64,000 nucleotides of DNA from Prevotellaceae bacterium UBA4372 (lineage in GTDB: Bacteria; Bacteroidota; Bacteroidia; Bacteroidales; Bacteroidaceae): assembly GCA_002391275.1 (NCBI GenBank), contig DGSC01000014.1, forward strand, positions 3,876 through 67,875, in the 5' to 3' direction. The notes below the pieces were generated by a model. The model saw only the letters and a program-made list of their open reading frames with translations, had not been told where the DNA came from and ran no database searches. The stretch's first letter is position 1; each line of letters starts with the position of its first letter. Both the position numbers and the translations under genes were made by a program. Below, in pieces: positions 27,327 to 34,198 of this stretch.

Positions 27327-27365
27327 GACTCTCCCCCCGCCCTCCCTGTTAGGGAGGGAGCGGTT
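27327..27365 (-). repeat. 39-bp REP-like palindromic element, left copy (inverted)
   Basis: The exact reverse complement of 27792-27830. Its core CCCTCCCT-aac-AGGGAGGG is a perfect 8-bp stem, followed by a G-rich tail ending GAGAGTC. It begins 7 bp after the ClC stop and, with the right copy, brackets the DUF559 gene. Confidence 0.85.
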
Positions 27366-27390
27366 ACATTTCAAGAATTGATATTAATAT

Positions 27391-27756
27391 ATGGATTATA
27401 GGACAGCTTCACCCTATAGATATATGTTGCTGAAGGATTTTGCAAGAGAAAACCGGCGCAACATGACTCTTGCAGAATCTGTTCTTTGGCGAGCACTGCA
27501 TGATTTGGATGTGGGAACGCGTTTCAACAGGCAACAAATTATAGGTGATTACATTGTTGATTTCGTATCACAACGCGAGGGCTTAATCATCGAGGTAGAT
27601 GGAGGCTATCATGCTGAGCGGAAGCAACAAGAGGATGATGCAGTGCGCGAGCAAGATTTGGAGAATATGGGCTTTCACATCATGCGGTCCAGCAACGAAG
27701 AAGTTTTATATGATACTGATAATGTCTTATTACAAATAGAATCTTATTTCAAATAA
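27391..27756 (+). CDS. DUF559 (Vsr/PD-(D/E)xK-fold) nuclease
   Basis: A 121-residue protein of the usual DUF559 size. After NRRNMTLAESVLWRAL comes FNRQQIIGDYIVDFVSQR, then LIIEVDGGYHAERKQQ, giving the D...ExD pattern of the restriction-endonuclease fold; it ends DNVLLQIESYF. DUF559 is related to very-short-patch-repair endonucleases and has no settled function. The gene sits between identical 39-bp inverted palindromic elements 25 bp upstream and 35 bp downstream, the layout of a REPtron. Codon use is less C-biased than in its neighbours, consistent with recent arrival. Whether it nicks its own repeats is my inference. Confidence 0.88.
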   Translation: MDYRTASPYRYMLLKDFARENRRNMTLAESVLWRALHDLDVGTRFNRQQIIGDYIVDFVSQREGLIIEVDGGYHAERKQQEDDAVREQDLENMGFHIMRSSNEEVLYDTDNVLLQIESYFK

Positions 27757-27765
27757 TCCTACAAT

Positions 27766-28920
27766 ATGATGAATACTGCCAGCCAAATACAAACCGCTCC
27801 CTCCCTAACAGGGAGGGCGGGGGGAGAGTCTTCCTCAATACGAATTGTCTTCATGGGCACGCCCGAGTTTGCTGTTGAGAGCTTGCGTGCGTTGGTAGAA
27901 AATAAATATAATGTCGTGGCAGTCGTTACTATGCCCGACAAACCTGTAGGGCGACATCACGACGTGCTCCAGGCTTCGCCCGTAAAACAATATGCTGTGG
28001 AGCACGGTATTCCTGTGCTGCAACCAGAGCGACTGAAGGATGAAACGTTCCTTGAACAATTGCGTAGCTATCAGGCCGACCTTCAGATTGTAGTGGCCTT
28101 CCGTATGCTGCCCGAAGTTGTGTGGGCCATGCCTCCCAAAGGCACCTTTAATCTCCATGCAGCATTATTGCCTCAATATAGGGGAGCGGCGCCCATCAAC
28201 TGGGCTGTCATCAACGGTGAAACCGTGACGGGCGTAACCACTTTCTTCCTCGACCATGACATCGACACCGGCCGCATCATCCATCGTGTGCCAGCACCCA
28301 TTGCTGACACCGACACCGTGGGCGACGTCTACGACCGTCTCATGGTGCTGGGTGCTGAGCTCGTACTGCGTACTGTCGACGATATCGCAGCCGGGAATGT
28401 ACAGACTGTTGAGCAGTCGGAATTAATGACGAATGACGAGCAACGAATGGCGAATGACGAATCAAAGGATTCTTCAAGTTCGGAGTGCGATGTTCATTCG
28501 ACATCCACCCATCGTCCTTCGTCGTCCTTGAACCCTGCGCCGAAACTCTTCAAGGAGAACACCGAGATACGTTGGCATGAGCATACGGTGAAGAGCGCCT
28601 ACGACTTCATCCGCGGCCTTTCGCCCTATCCAGGTGCCTGGACAACATTGCGAACGGCTGACGGCAAAGAGACACAACTCAAAGTGTTCTTCGCGGAAAA
28701 GGACTTTGAGAATGGAAGCCAGACCCTTGGCCATGAACAATCGGTCGAAGGGGAACAGTCTGTCTTTCCATTGTCGGTTCTCCATTCTTCAATGGCTGTG
28801 CATCTCCGCGACGGCAACCTGTGCCTTACTGACATCCAGCTGGCTGGCAAACGCCGAATGTCTGCTTCAGATTTCCTTAGAGGGGCCCATTTAGAAGGAG
28901 CAATGCTCGTGGAAAAGTGA
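27766..28920 (+). CDS. fmt: Methionyl-tRNA formyltransferase, enlarged by three repeat-derived segments
   Basis: A 384-residue enzyme that formylates initiator Met-tRNA; the family is normally about 310-325. Core motifs: RIVFMGTPEFAVESL, MPDKPVGRHHDVLQASPVKQ, the formyl-folate site FNLHAALLPQYRGAAPINWA, and the C-terminal OB-like domain (YDFIRGLSPYPGAWTTL, SDFLRGAHLEGAML). The excess lies in three places. The N-terminal TAPSLTGRAGGES is the 39-bp element at 27792-27830. Residues about 222-258 (LMTNDEQRMANDES and on) are GACGAATGA-type repeat. Residues about 315-345 (LGHEQSVEGEQS and on) are bounded by TTGAGAATGGA inverted arms. The active-site regions are intact, so it is probably functional. 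Confidence 0.93.
   Translation: MMNTASQIQTAPSLTGRAGGESSSIRIVFMGTPEFAVESLRALVENKYNVVAVVTMPDKPVGRHHDVLQASPVKQYAVEHGIPVLQPERLKDETFLEQLRSYQADLQIVVAFRMLPEVVWAMPPKGTFNLHAALLPQYRGAAPINWAVINGETVTGVTTFFLDHDIDTGRIIHRVPAPIADTDTVGDVYDRLMVLGAELVLRTVDDIAAGNVQTVEQSELMTNDEQRMANDESKDSSSSECDVHSTSTHRPSSSLNPAPKLFKENTEIRWHEHTVKSAYDFIRGLSPYPGAWTTLRTADGKETQLKVFFAEKDFENGSQTLGHEQSVEGEQSVFPLSVLHSSMAVHLRDGNLCLTDIQLAGKRRMSASDFLRGAHLEGAMLVEK
27792..27830 (+). repeat. 39-bp REP-like palindromic element, right copy, inside the fmt 5' end
   Basis: Identical to the reverse complement of 27327-27365 over 39 bp; identity stops at both edges. It is read in frame within fmt as a Pro/Gly-rich segment ahead of the conserved start of the enzyme. 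Confidence 0.85.
28421..28540 (+). repeat. GACGAATGA-type repeat inside fmt
   Basis: TGACGAATGACGAGCAACGA opens a stretch with a partly complementary end (ATCGTCCTTCGTCGTCCTT). Similar GACGAATGA sequence forms the hairpin after pth. It codes for residues that ordinary Fmt lacks. Confidence 0.45.
28706..28792 (+). repeat. Inverted-arm repeat inside the fmt 3' half
   Basis: TTGAGAATGGA (28706-28716) and TCCATTCTTCAA (28781-28792) are inverted arms with one bulge around about 64 bp. It is translated as LGHEQSVEGEQSVFPLSVLH, a low-complexity insertion in the C-terminal domain. Confidence 0.45.
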
Positions 28921-28936
28921 AAAAAACGGCAAAATG

Positions 28937-28968
28937 TTTGGTCAATTCAAGAAAATACCACATCTTTG
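28937..28968 (+). promoter_or_regulatory. Probable promoter of the sigma-factor gene
   Basis: TTTG (28937-28940), 20 nt, then CATCTTTG (28961-28968), one base off TAnnTTTG. Leader of about 130 nt. Confidence 0.45.
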
Positions 28969-29105
28969 CAACCAAAGCGGCCCAAATCGGACGTTTTAGC
29001 TCGTTTATCTGCCCTGATTTTTTTATTATTCAGTAATCATTAATCATTCAAAACGTTATTGCCTATCGAAAGATCATTACTCCTAAACACATTCATTAGA
29101 TAGTA

Positions 29106-29699
29106 ATGCAAAATCTCAGTAAAGAGACGGATGAGCGACTTATCCAGCTCTACGAAAATGGCAATGATGCGGCATTTGATATTCTGCTCGAGCGTCATCA
29201 GCATTCTTTGTTCTCCTATATCTTAGCCATTGTGCACGATGAAGAACAGGCGAATGATGTTTTCCAAGAGACCTTCTTTAAGGCCATAACCTACATCCGG
29301 TCCCACCGCTACACGGATAATGGTAAGTTCCAGGGATGGTTGATGCGAATTGCACGTAACCTTATCATTGACAACGCCCGTCACCAGCGTCCTCAAGTGG
29401 ATGTCTCGGCGGACAAAGACTATGATGCGCTCCAGAATATGGTTTCTTTGTCGGTAGCTTCCATCGAGTCAGACATTCATAATGAGCAGACCGTTTCCGA
29501 CCTTGCGGATATGATTGCACGTCTGCCTATGTCGCAGCGCGAGGTGGTGAAGATGCGTATCTACGAGGATTTGTCGTTCAAGGAGATAGCAACTCTTACA
29601 AACTGCAGCATCAACACGGCTCTTGGCCGAATGCGCTATGCTATCATCAATCTGCGGAAAATGGCGGTTGGCAAGGACCTTACGTTTATAGAAAAATAA
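29106..29699 (+). CDS. ECF-type sigma-70 factor
   Basis: A 197-residue sigma factor. Region 2 covers about residues 25-95 (AAFDILLERHQHSLFSYILA, NDVFQETFFKAI, GKFQGWLMRIARNLIID), and region 4 covers about 135-190 (LPMSQREVVKMRIYEDLSFK, EIATLTNCSINTALGRM). No region 3, as in ECF factors. No anti-sigma gene follows; the next gene is convergent. It therefore does not look like the ECF/anti-sigma pair that controls many SusCD loci, though it borders one. Its targets are unknown. Confidence 0.9.
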   Translation: MQNLSKETDERLIQLYENGNDAAFDILLERHQHSLFSYILAIVHDEEQANDVFQETFFKAITYIRSHRYTDNGKFQGWLMRIARNLIIDNARHQRPQVDVSADKDYDALQNMVSLSVASIESDIHNEQTVSDLADMIARLPMSQREVVKMRIYEDLSFKEIATLTNCSINTALGRMRYAIINLRKMAVGKDLTFIEK

Positions 29700-29740
29700 G
29701 AGTCATATCAATCCTCCTGCTGTTAGGGCGTAGGAATAAC

Positions 29741-29788
29741 AATCCCGCTGAAATTCAGAAAGAAAGAATTTCAGCGGGATTTCTTTGT
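29741..29788 (+). terminator. Terminator between the sigma-factor gene and the convergent C10 protease gene
   Basis: AATCCCGCTGAAATT pairs perfectly with AATTTCAGCGGGATT, followed by TCTTTG. Strong stem; it mainly serves the plus strand. Confidence 0.8.
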
Positions 29789-29810
29789 CACGTTGGTATC
29801 TATTATGGCT

Positions 29811-31502
29811 TCAACGTACAATCTTGTAAGCTTTCTCGCCCTGCGTCACCACCAATATGCCACGGGCAGGGATGTCCCAGAGGTTGAAGCTGGACGTGGG
29901 GGCACTGTAGACCAACCGTCCGGAAGCATCATAAACGCGGGCGAGACTGTCGGCCGCTTTCGTTCGTTTATCTGCAATGATTCCATGAATTGCGTCAGCC
30001 GAATCCATTTTCACTGGCTCGGAAATCGAAGCCGTTCCGTCGCCATTAATCGTGACATCATATGCAATCTCACCACCTTGACAATAAAGCGAGCGCCATT
30101 GAGTGTCCTGGTCATCGTGCACGCCGAAGCTCATCCTGTATGTGTGGCCTGTTCTAAGATCCGCTACGTCGTAGTAGAACATCAATCCGTCGGCAAAGTA
30201 ACCAGTGGCGCAGTAGATGGTATCTCTGTCTGGTTCTGCAACAATCCATTGCGAACCATCCGTAAGGTCGGTGGCAAAAAGCCCTATAGAACCGCACATG
30301 TCAGTTCCGTTCTCATTGAAGAAACCATTTGGAATGTTTACCTGAATGCATTGTTGAACGTCAATCCCATGAACTTCATCTACAAAAGGTTCGTACTTGA
30401 ACGTATAAGGTTCCTTGCCACTCATTCTTATTCGCCCTTCGATGTGGTCGGAAGCTGATACAGTCGGGCGGATTCCATAGATGTATGCTTGTGAATCCTT
30501 GAAATAACCTTCGGGAGAATCCATGAGGTCAATGGCATAGAAGCCATTGTATTTGCCGTCCCATCCCCAGTTTACCCACACCAGTCCTTCGTCGTCTATA
30601 CCACTGAGCACAAAGGCATGGCCGCCAAAGTTGGCGTCCGAGCCACCGAAGACGATAGGCATCTTGGCCATTAGTTCGTTGTAGATAGTCTGATAGAAAC
30701 GTTCGTCACTGACGTAGCCGCGGGTCCATGTCTTTACGGAAGCTTTGGGGTAACCGAAATAATAGGTTAGGGCGCGAGCTGCCATGAAGGTGTATGTGCC
30801 GCTGCCACTATTGGCATATTGCATGCATGTAGCATAGCCACAGTCGGCTAAGAACTGAGCTACATCGTTTCCCTGTCGTGGACCAGAAGCTGAGTAATTG
30901 TCCTTGAAGTTCCAAGTATATGTGCTATTTACTTCCGCCGTGTAGCGTCGCATGGAATCTGTCATGACGTAGTAGTTCTCCTCAAACTGAGCTGAAGCCG
31001 GATATTTCCAATAGTTCATGGCTTGTGCCAAGGCTGTGGCTACACATCCGGAAGGCATTTGGTTGGGCGTCTTGCGGTTGAACGGCGCTCCTTGCCCCCA
31101 AAGTGTTGTGATGAAGTTGTCAACGGGCTTGAATGTAGCCATATGTTTCACACTTTTTCCTGATGCCATTAGCTTCTTGACAGAATGGAACCACCATTGC
31201 ACGTCCGCAGGAATACTGTCGGCATTAAACTCTGCGTCGCTATATGCCAATACGGCTGGGTATTTAGTATTACGTGCAATAACGACGAAACCTTTGCCGT
31301 CTTGGGGACTGAATACAGTGTAAGTATCGTCAACCATTGGCGTATAGAGCAAGGACTGTATAGGTTTCCTCTGTTGATTAAAGGCCTGATTGCTACTTCT
31401 GAAATGAGAAGCTGCAATGGTTCGCATCTCCTGATCTGTTCTATTCTCTGCTATTGAGGCAATAGCAATAGTAAGGAAGATAAAAGTAAGCAGTTTCCTC
31501 AT
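29811..31502 (-). CDS. C10-family cysteine protease (streptopain/interpain-like), minus locus
   Basis: About 563 residues from ATG 31502; an ATG four codons earlier is possible. A signal peptide is followed by a Spi-type pro-domain (residues about 25-130: FVVIARNTKYPAVLAYSD). The peptidase domain has catalytic Cys in MPSGCVATALAQAMNYW, catalytic His in GGHAFVLSGIDDEG, and the Asn/Trp segment VWVNWGWDGKYNG. A beta-rich C-terminal region ends NLWDIPARGILVVTQG. C10 proteases include SpeB and interpain A, made as zymogens and able to degrade host proteins. It is last in the minus locus (SusC, SusD, lipoprotein, protease) and matches the plus-locus protease closely in layout. Confidence 0.9.
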   Translation of the reverse strand: MRKLLTFIFLTIAIASIAENRTDQEMRTIAASHFRSSNQAFNQQRKPIQSLLYTPMVDDTYTVFSPQDGKGFVVIARNTKYPAVLAYSDAEFNADSIPADVQWWFHSVKKLMASGKSVKHMATFKPVDNFITTLWGQGAPFNRKTPNQMPSGCVATALAQAMNYWKYPASAQFEENYYVMTDSMRRYTAEVNSTYTWNFKDNYSASGPRQGNDVAQFLADCGYATCMQYANSGSGTYTFMAARALTYYFGYPKASVKTWTRGYVSDERFYQTIYNELMAKMPIVFGGSDANFGGHAFVLSGIDDEGLVWVNWGWDGKYNGFYAIDLMDSPEGYFKDSQAYIYGIRPTVSASDHIEGRIRMSGKEPYTFKYEPFVDEVHGIDVQQCIQVNIPNGFFNENGTDMCGSIGLFATDLTDGSQWIVAEPDRDTIYCATGYFADGLMFYYDVADLRTGHTYRMSFGVHDDQDTQWRSLYCQGGEIAYDVTINGDGTASISEPVKMDSADAIHGIIADKRTKAADSLARVYDASGRLVYSAPTSSFNLWDIPARGILVVTQGEKAYKIVR

Positions 31503-31532
31503 GCTGAAACTCATGGAAAAGTTAATGAAATA

Positions 31533-31562
31533 GCGTGGTGTCTGCTTGCGCAGGCACCACGC
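31533..31562 (-). promoter_or_regulatory. Intercistronic hairpin ahead of the C10 protease (minus locus)
   Basis: GCGTGGTG-t-CTGC pairs with GCAG-g-CACCACGC around a TTGC loop. No T-run follows on the minus strand, so an attenuator or an mRNA-end stabiliser is more likely than a full terminator. The plus locus has a hairpin at the same position. Confidence 0.5.
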
Positions 31563-31600
31563 GTTGTTTGAATTAGAGATACTTCATTCGTTGCGATAGC

Positions 31601-32476
31601 TTATTCGCCAGGCACGAATTGATCGGTATCTGTGTTTGCAGCCCATCCTAAGCTACCAGCAGTTACGTGGAGCTGAAGATGGAGATAACCGTAATAGTCA
31701 TTGTCCCAGACAGCAACGCCATAACCTAAGTCTTGGCAGTATGAATCGTCGTTTTGCCAATAGCCGAGGTCGCGTACATAGATGGTTCCGTATGTACCGT
31801 AAGCAAAAGCCGTAGGTTGTGCCGGTACACGATAGAACGTGTAAGGGCCATCTTCGTCCTCTCCTTTCCACTGTGTCTTGACGAGCTGTAGGTGTATGCC
31901 TGGGCCATAGAGGTCGCGGTAGCGGAAGAGGGTGGGATCGTCGCCACATTGTTGGAACTCTGTCTTTGCCGATTCCATTTCGAAATAAGCCTGCGGACGG
32001 GCGGCAAAGTAATAAGTTCCTTTGGCCAAGGTCGTCCAAGGTATGCCGCGGAAGTCGAAGGAGCGAGTCTGATGTTTGTTGCCGCCAACAGCTACGAAAG
32101 TGACAACATTGTCACCGCCTTTGCAATTCACGATAACTGTCGCATTTTTGCCATTGCCAGCTTCGTCTTTTACGAGTTCACTGACTTTGGTGCCGTTTTC
32201 AATGATGTACGAAGCATAAGCGTTCTCATCTAACCCACGCTCTTCTTTTGCTTGGGGCGACTCACAAAAATAGTAGACATCTGTGACCTTGTTGTTGGCT
32301 GCCACAAGAACCTGGACATCAAGGTCTGGGTCGTTGGGTGCTGAAGGGGTCGACTGGTAGAGCGCGATATTAGGCTCGCTGTCATGGCCGGGCTCTGTAC
32401 CTTCGTCCTCGGTGCAAGAGGCGAAAGCGACCAGACCCATTGCCATCAGGAAAAATCTATAAATATACTTTTTCAT
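31601..32476 (-). CDS. SusCD-associated surface lipoprotein, minus locus
   Basis: A 291-residue lipoprotein: lipobox LVAFASC with the modified Cys at about residue 21, then an acidic TEDEGTEPGHDSEP stretch of the type that directs Bacteroidetes lipoproteins to the surface. The rest is beta-rich with many Tyr and Trp (GTYYFAARPQAYFEME, GYGVAVWDNDYYGYL). No named family is recognised. Its place after SusD matches SusE/SusF-type binding lipoproteins, and I infer that it binds the same ligand as the transporter. The matching gene of the plus locus differs in sequence. Confidence 0.75.
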   Translation of the reverse strand: MKKYIYRFFLMAMGLVAFASCTEDEGTEPGHDSEPNIALYQSTPSAPNDPDLDVQVLVAANNKVTDVYYFCESPQAKEERGLDENAYASYIIENGTKVSELVKDEAGNGKNATVIVNCKGGDNVVTFVAVGGNKHQTRSFDFRGIPWTTLAKGTYYFAARPQAYFEMESAKTEFQQCGDDPTLFRYRDLYGPGIHLQLVKTQWKGEDEDGPYTFYRVPAQPTAFAYGTYGTIYVRDLGYWQNDDSYCQDLGYGVAVWDNDYYGYLHLQLHVTAGSLGWAANTDTDQFVPGE

Positions 32477-32506
32477 TGCGTTAATACTTTATGTTTTTGT
32501 GCATAA

Positions 32507-34171
32507 TTACCAAATGTGTTCAGGCGAGTCGCCTTCAGGACGTACTGGGTCCGGATTGTTGACAAGAGCCTTGTTGTTGTCGGCTTCAGTGCCTACGAAA
32601 CACCAGTTCATCCAGCCTGGAATGCTTGTCGTATTGAAGCGGCATCCTTCAACATGGTTGGAGTTGGGGTACGAACGAATGATGCCTTTTCCCAGACGCT
32701 TGATGTCGAAGGTGGCGAAACCTTCGCCCCAGAGTTCAACACGACGTTGCCACCATACTTCGTTTTGGAAAGCGGGGGTCGTAGCATTGCCGTATGCTTC
32801 GTTGTGCTTTCCGTATTCGTAAGCTGCATCACGGGTCTTTGCAAATGCCGTCAACAACTGAATACCGCGGTTCTGGTCTTGCATGCCGGCAGCCTCGGCC
32901 TCGATGAGCTTCATCTCTTCTACGCGCATGAGAGGTACAGATACGACCCAAGCGGTGTACTTGACGTCATACTTGCCAGCCTGTGGGCGGAACTTGAGGT
33001 TGAAGCCGCCGGGACCATATTCAGCAGCGAGGGCAGAAGTCAGGAGCTGAGCTGGATGATCGGAATAAGCTGTCAGTGCCTGAGCAGCCTCTGCCGATGT
33101 CATGTCGTCGATGGCGAAGTCTACGAACAAGCCTTTACGGAAGTCCGTTGCAGGAATTGTCTCATAGAGGTGGCGGTCGATGACCATGGGATAGCCATAG
33201 AATGCGCCCATGCCACACTCGAATCCGTTCTCCATAATCATCATGCTACCCCAGCTTGAGTCGCCGTCGTTATCGAGAATGTTGGGATCAGTATCCTTAT
33301 ATTGGGTTGCGAACATCCAAGAGCTGGTAGGCGTGTTGAATCCATAGTCGCGGCTCATGTACTCTTCTTTGCTCATCATCGTGTAGCCTTCCTGAGCCTT
33401 CTTAGCATACAGCTCGGCATTAGCCCAGTCGCGCTTCTCAAGATAGGTACGTGCCTTCAGACCGTAGACGACCGAGAGGTCGGGCGTGTAGACGTCAGTA
33501 CGTTCGTAGTTGGCGAGTAGCTTTTCAGCCTCGTCGAGGTCGCGAAGAATGAAATCAAAGGCTTGCTCCCAAGTCATACGAGGATTGTTGTAGCTCTCAT
33601 CTATAGTCGTAGTTTCGGTAATCTTAACTGTGGTGGGAGCCTGAGGATTCTGATAGTAGGGCTCGTTGGCGAACATCCTGACAAGGTCGAGATAGTGCAT
33701 GGCGCGCATGGCGTAGGCGATACCTGCACCTACTTCATGTCTTTCTTTGGGCTGTGCATAGCCTGTAGCTCCTGCCATGTTGATTGTCAGGTTGATGTCC
33801 TTAATCCATTTGTAATAGACCGTTATAGGCAACTGTGTTACAGCCCATCCGGGAGCTAAGTACGTGAAGTTCTGGTACCAACTGCTATAAGCTCCATAGT
33901 TGACGGGAATAATATCTTGTCCTTCAACATCACGGGTGATGAAGAAAGTGGGATAACCAAAGTCCCACATATTTCCGCTGTCGTTGTTATAGAGGAACTC
34001 GCCAACTAAACCGTCGGTGAGCGAAGCAACATAGTTGTCGAACACGCCAGGGGCATTAGCCATCTGTTCTTCGGTAACATAGCTGGTCTGAGGGTCGATT
34101 TCCTCGATACAGGAAGTGAGGAAGGGAACGCAGACGCTTGCCGTCAGTATTATTGAAAATATCTTTTTCAT
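32507..34171 (-). CDS. susD: SusD/RagB-family substrate-binding lipoprotein, minus locus
   Basis: A 554-residue lipoprotein with lipobox FLTSC and Cys near residue 21. SusD fold features: YYKWIKDINLTINMAGATG near 125, the TPR-like AMRAMHYLDLVRMFANEPYY, and the C-terminal VPLMRVEEMKLIEAEAAG, QRRVELWGEGFATFDIKRL and PDPVRPEG. It forms the lid over the SusC barrel at the cell surface and captures ligand. It follows the SusC gene after 27 bp. With a C10 protease in the operon, peptides are a likelier ligand than glycans, as shown for RagAB. Confidence 0.92.
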   Translation of the reverse strand: MKKIFSIILTASVCVPFLTSCIEEIDPQTSYVTEEQMANAPGVFDNYVASLTDGLVGEFLYNNDSGNMWDFGYPTFFITRDVEGQDIIPVNYGAYSSWYQNFTYLAPGWAVTQLPITVYYKWIKDINLTINMAGATGYAQPKERHEVGAGIAYAMRAMHYLDLVRMFANEPYYQNPQAPTTVKITETTTIDESYNNPRMTWEQAFDFILRDLDEAEKLLANYERTDVYTPDLSVVYGLKARTYLEKRDWANAELYAKKAQEGYTMMSKEEYMSRDYGFNTPTSSWMFATQYKDTDPNILDNDGDSSWGSMMIMENGFECGMGAFYGYPMVIDRHLYETIPATDFRKGLFVDFAIDDMTSAEAAQALTAYSDHPAQLLTSALAAEYGPGGFNLKFRPQAGKYDVKYTAWVVSVPLMRVEEMKLIEAEAAGMQDQNRGIQLLTAFAKTRDAAYEYGKHNEAYGNATTPAFQNEVWWQRRVELWGEGFATFDIKRLGKGIIRSYPNSNHVEGCRFNTTSIPGWMNWCFVGTEADNNKALVNNPDPVRPEGDSPEHIW

Positions 34172-34198
34172 AATAGTATATGTGTTCTATGTTTTTGT

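Noticed and set aside
27391..27756. DUF559 gene as part of a restriction-modification system
   Set aside because: No methyltransferase or specificity gene is adjacent; the flanking inverted repeats point to a stand-alone unit.
29106..29699. Sigma factor as the dedicated regulator of the SusCD loci
   Set aside because: It has no anti-sigma partner and points toward, not with, the locus; the plus-locus susC promoter matches the housekeeping consensus. Proximity alone is not enough.
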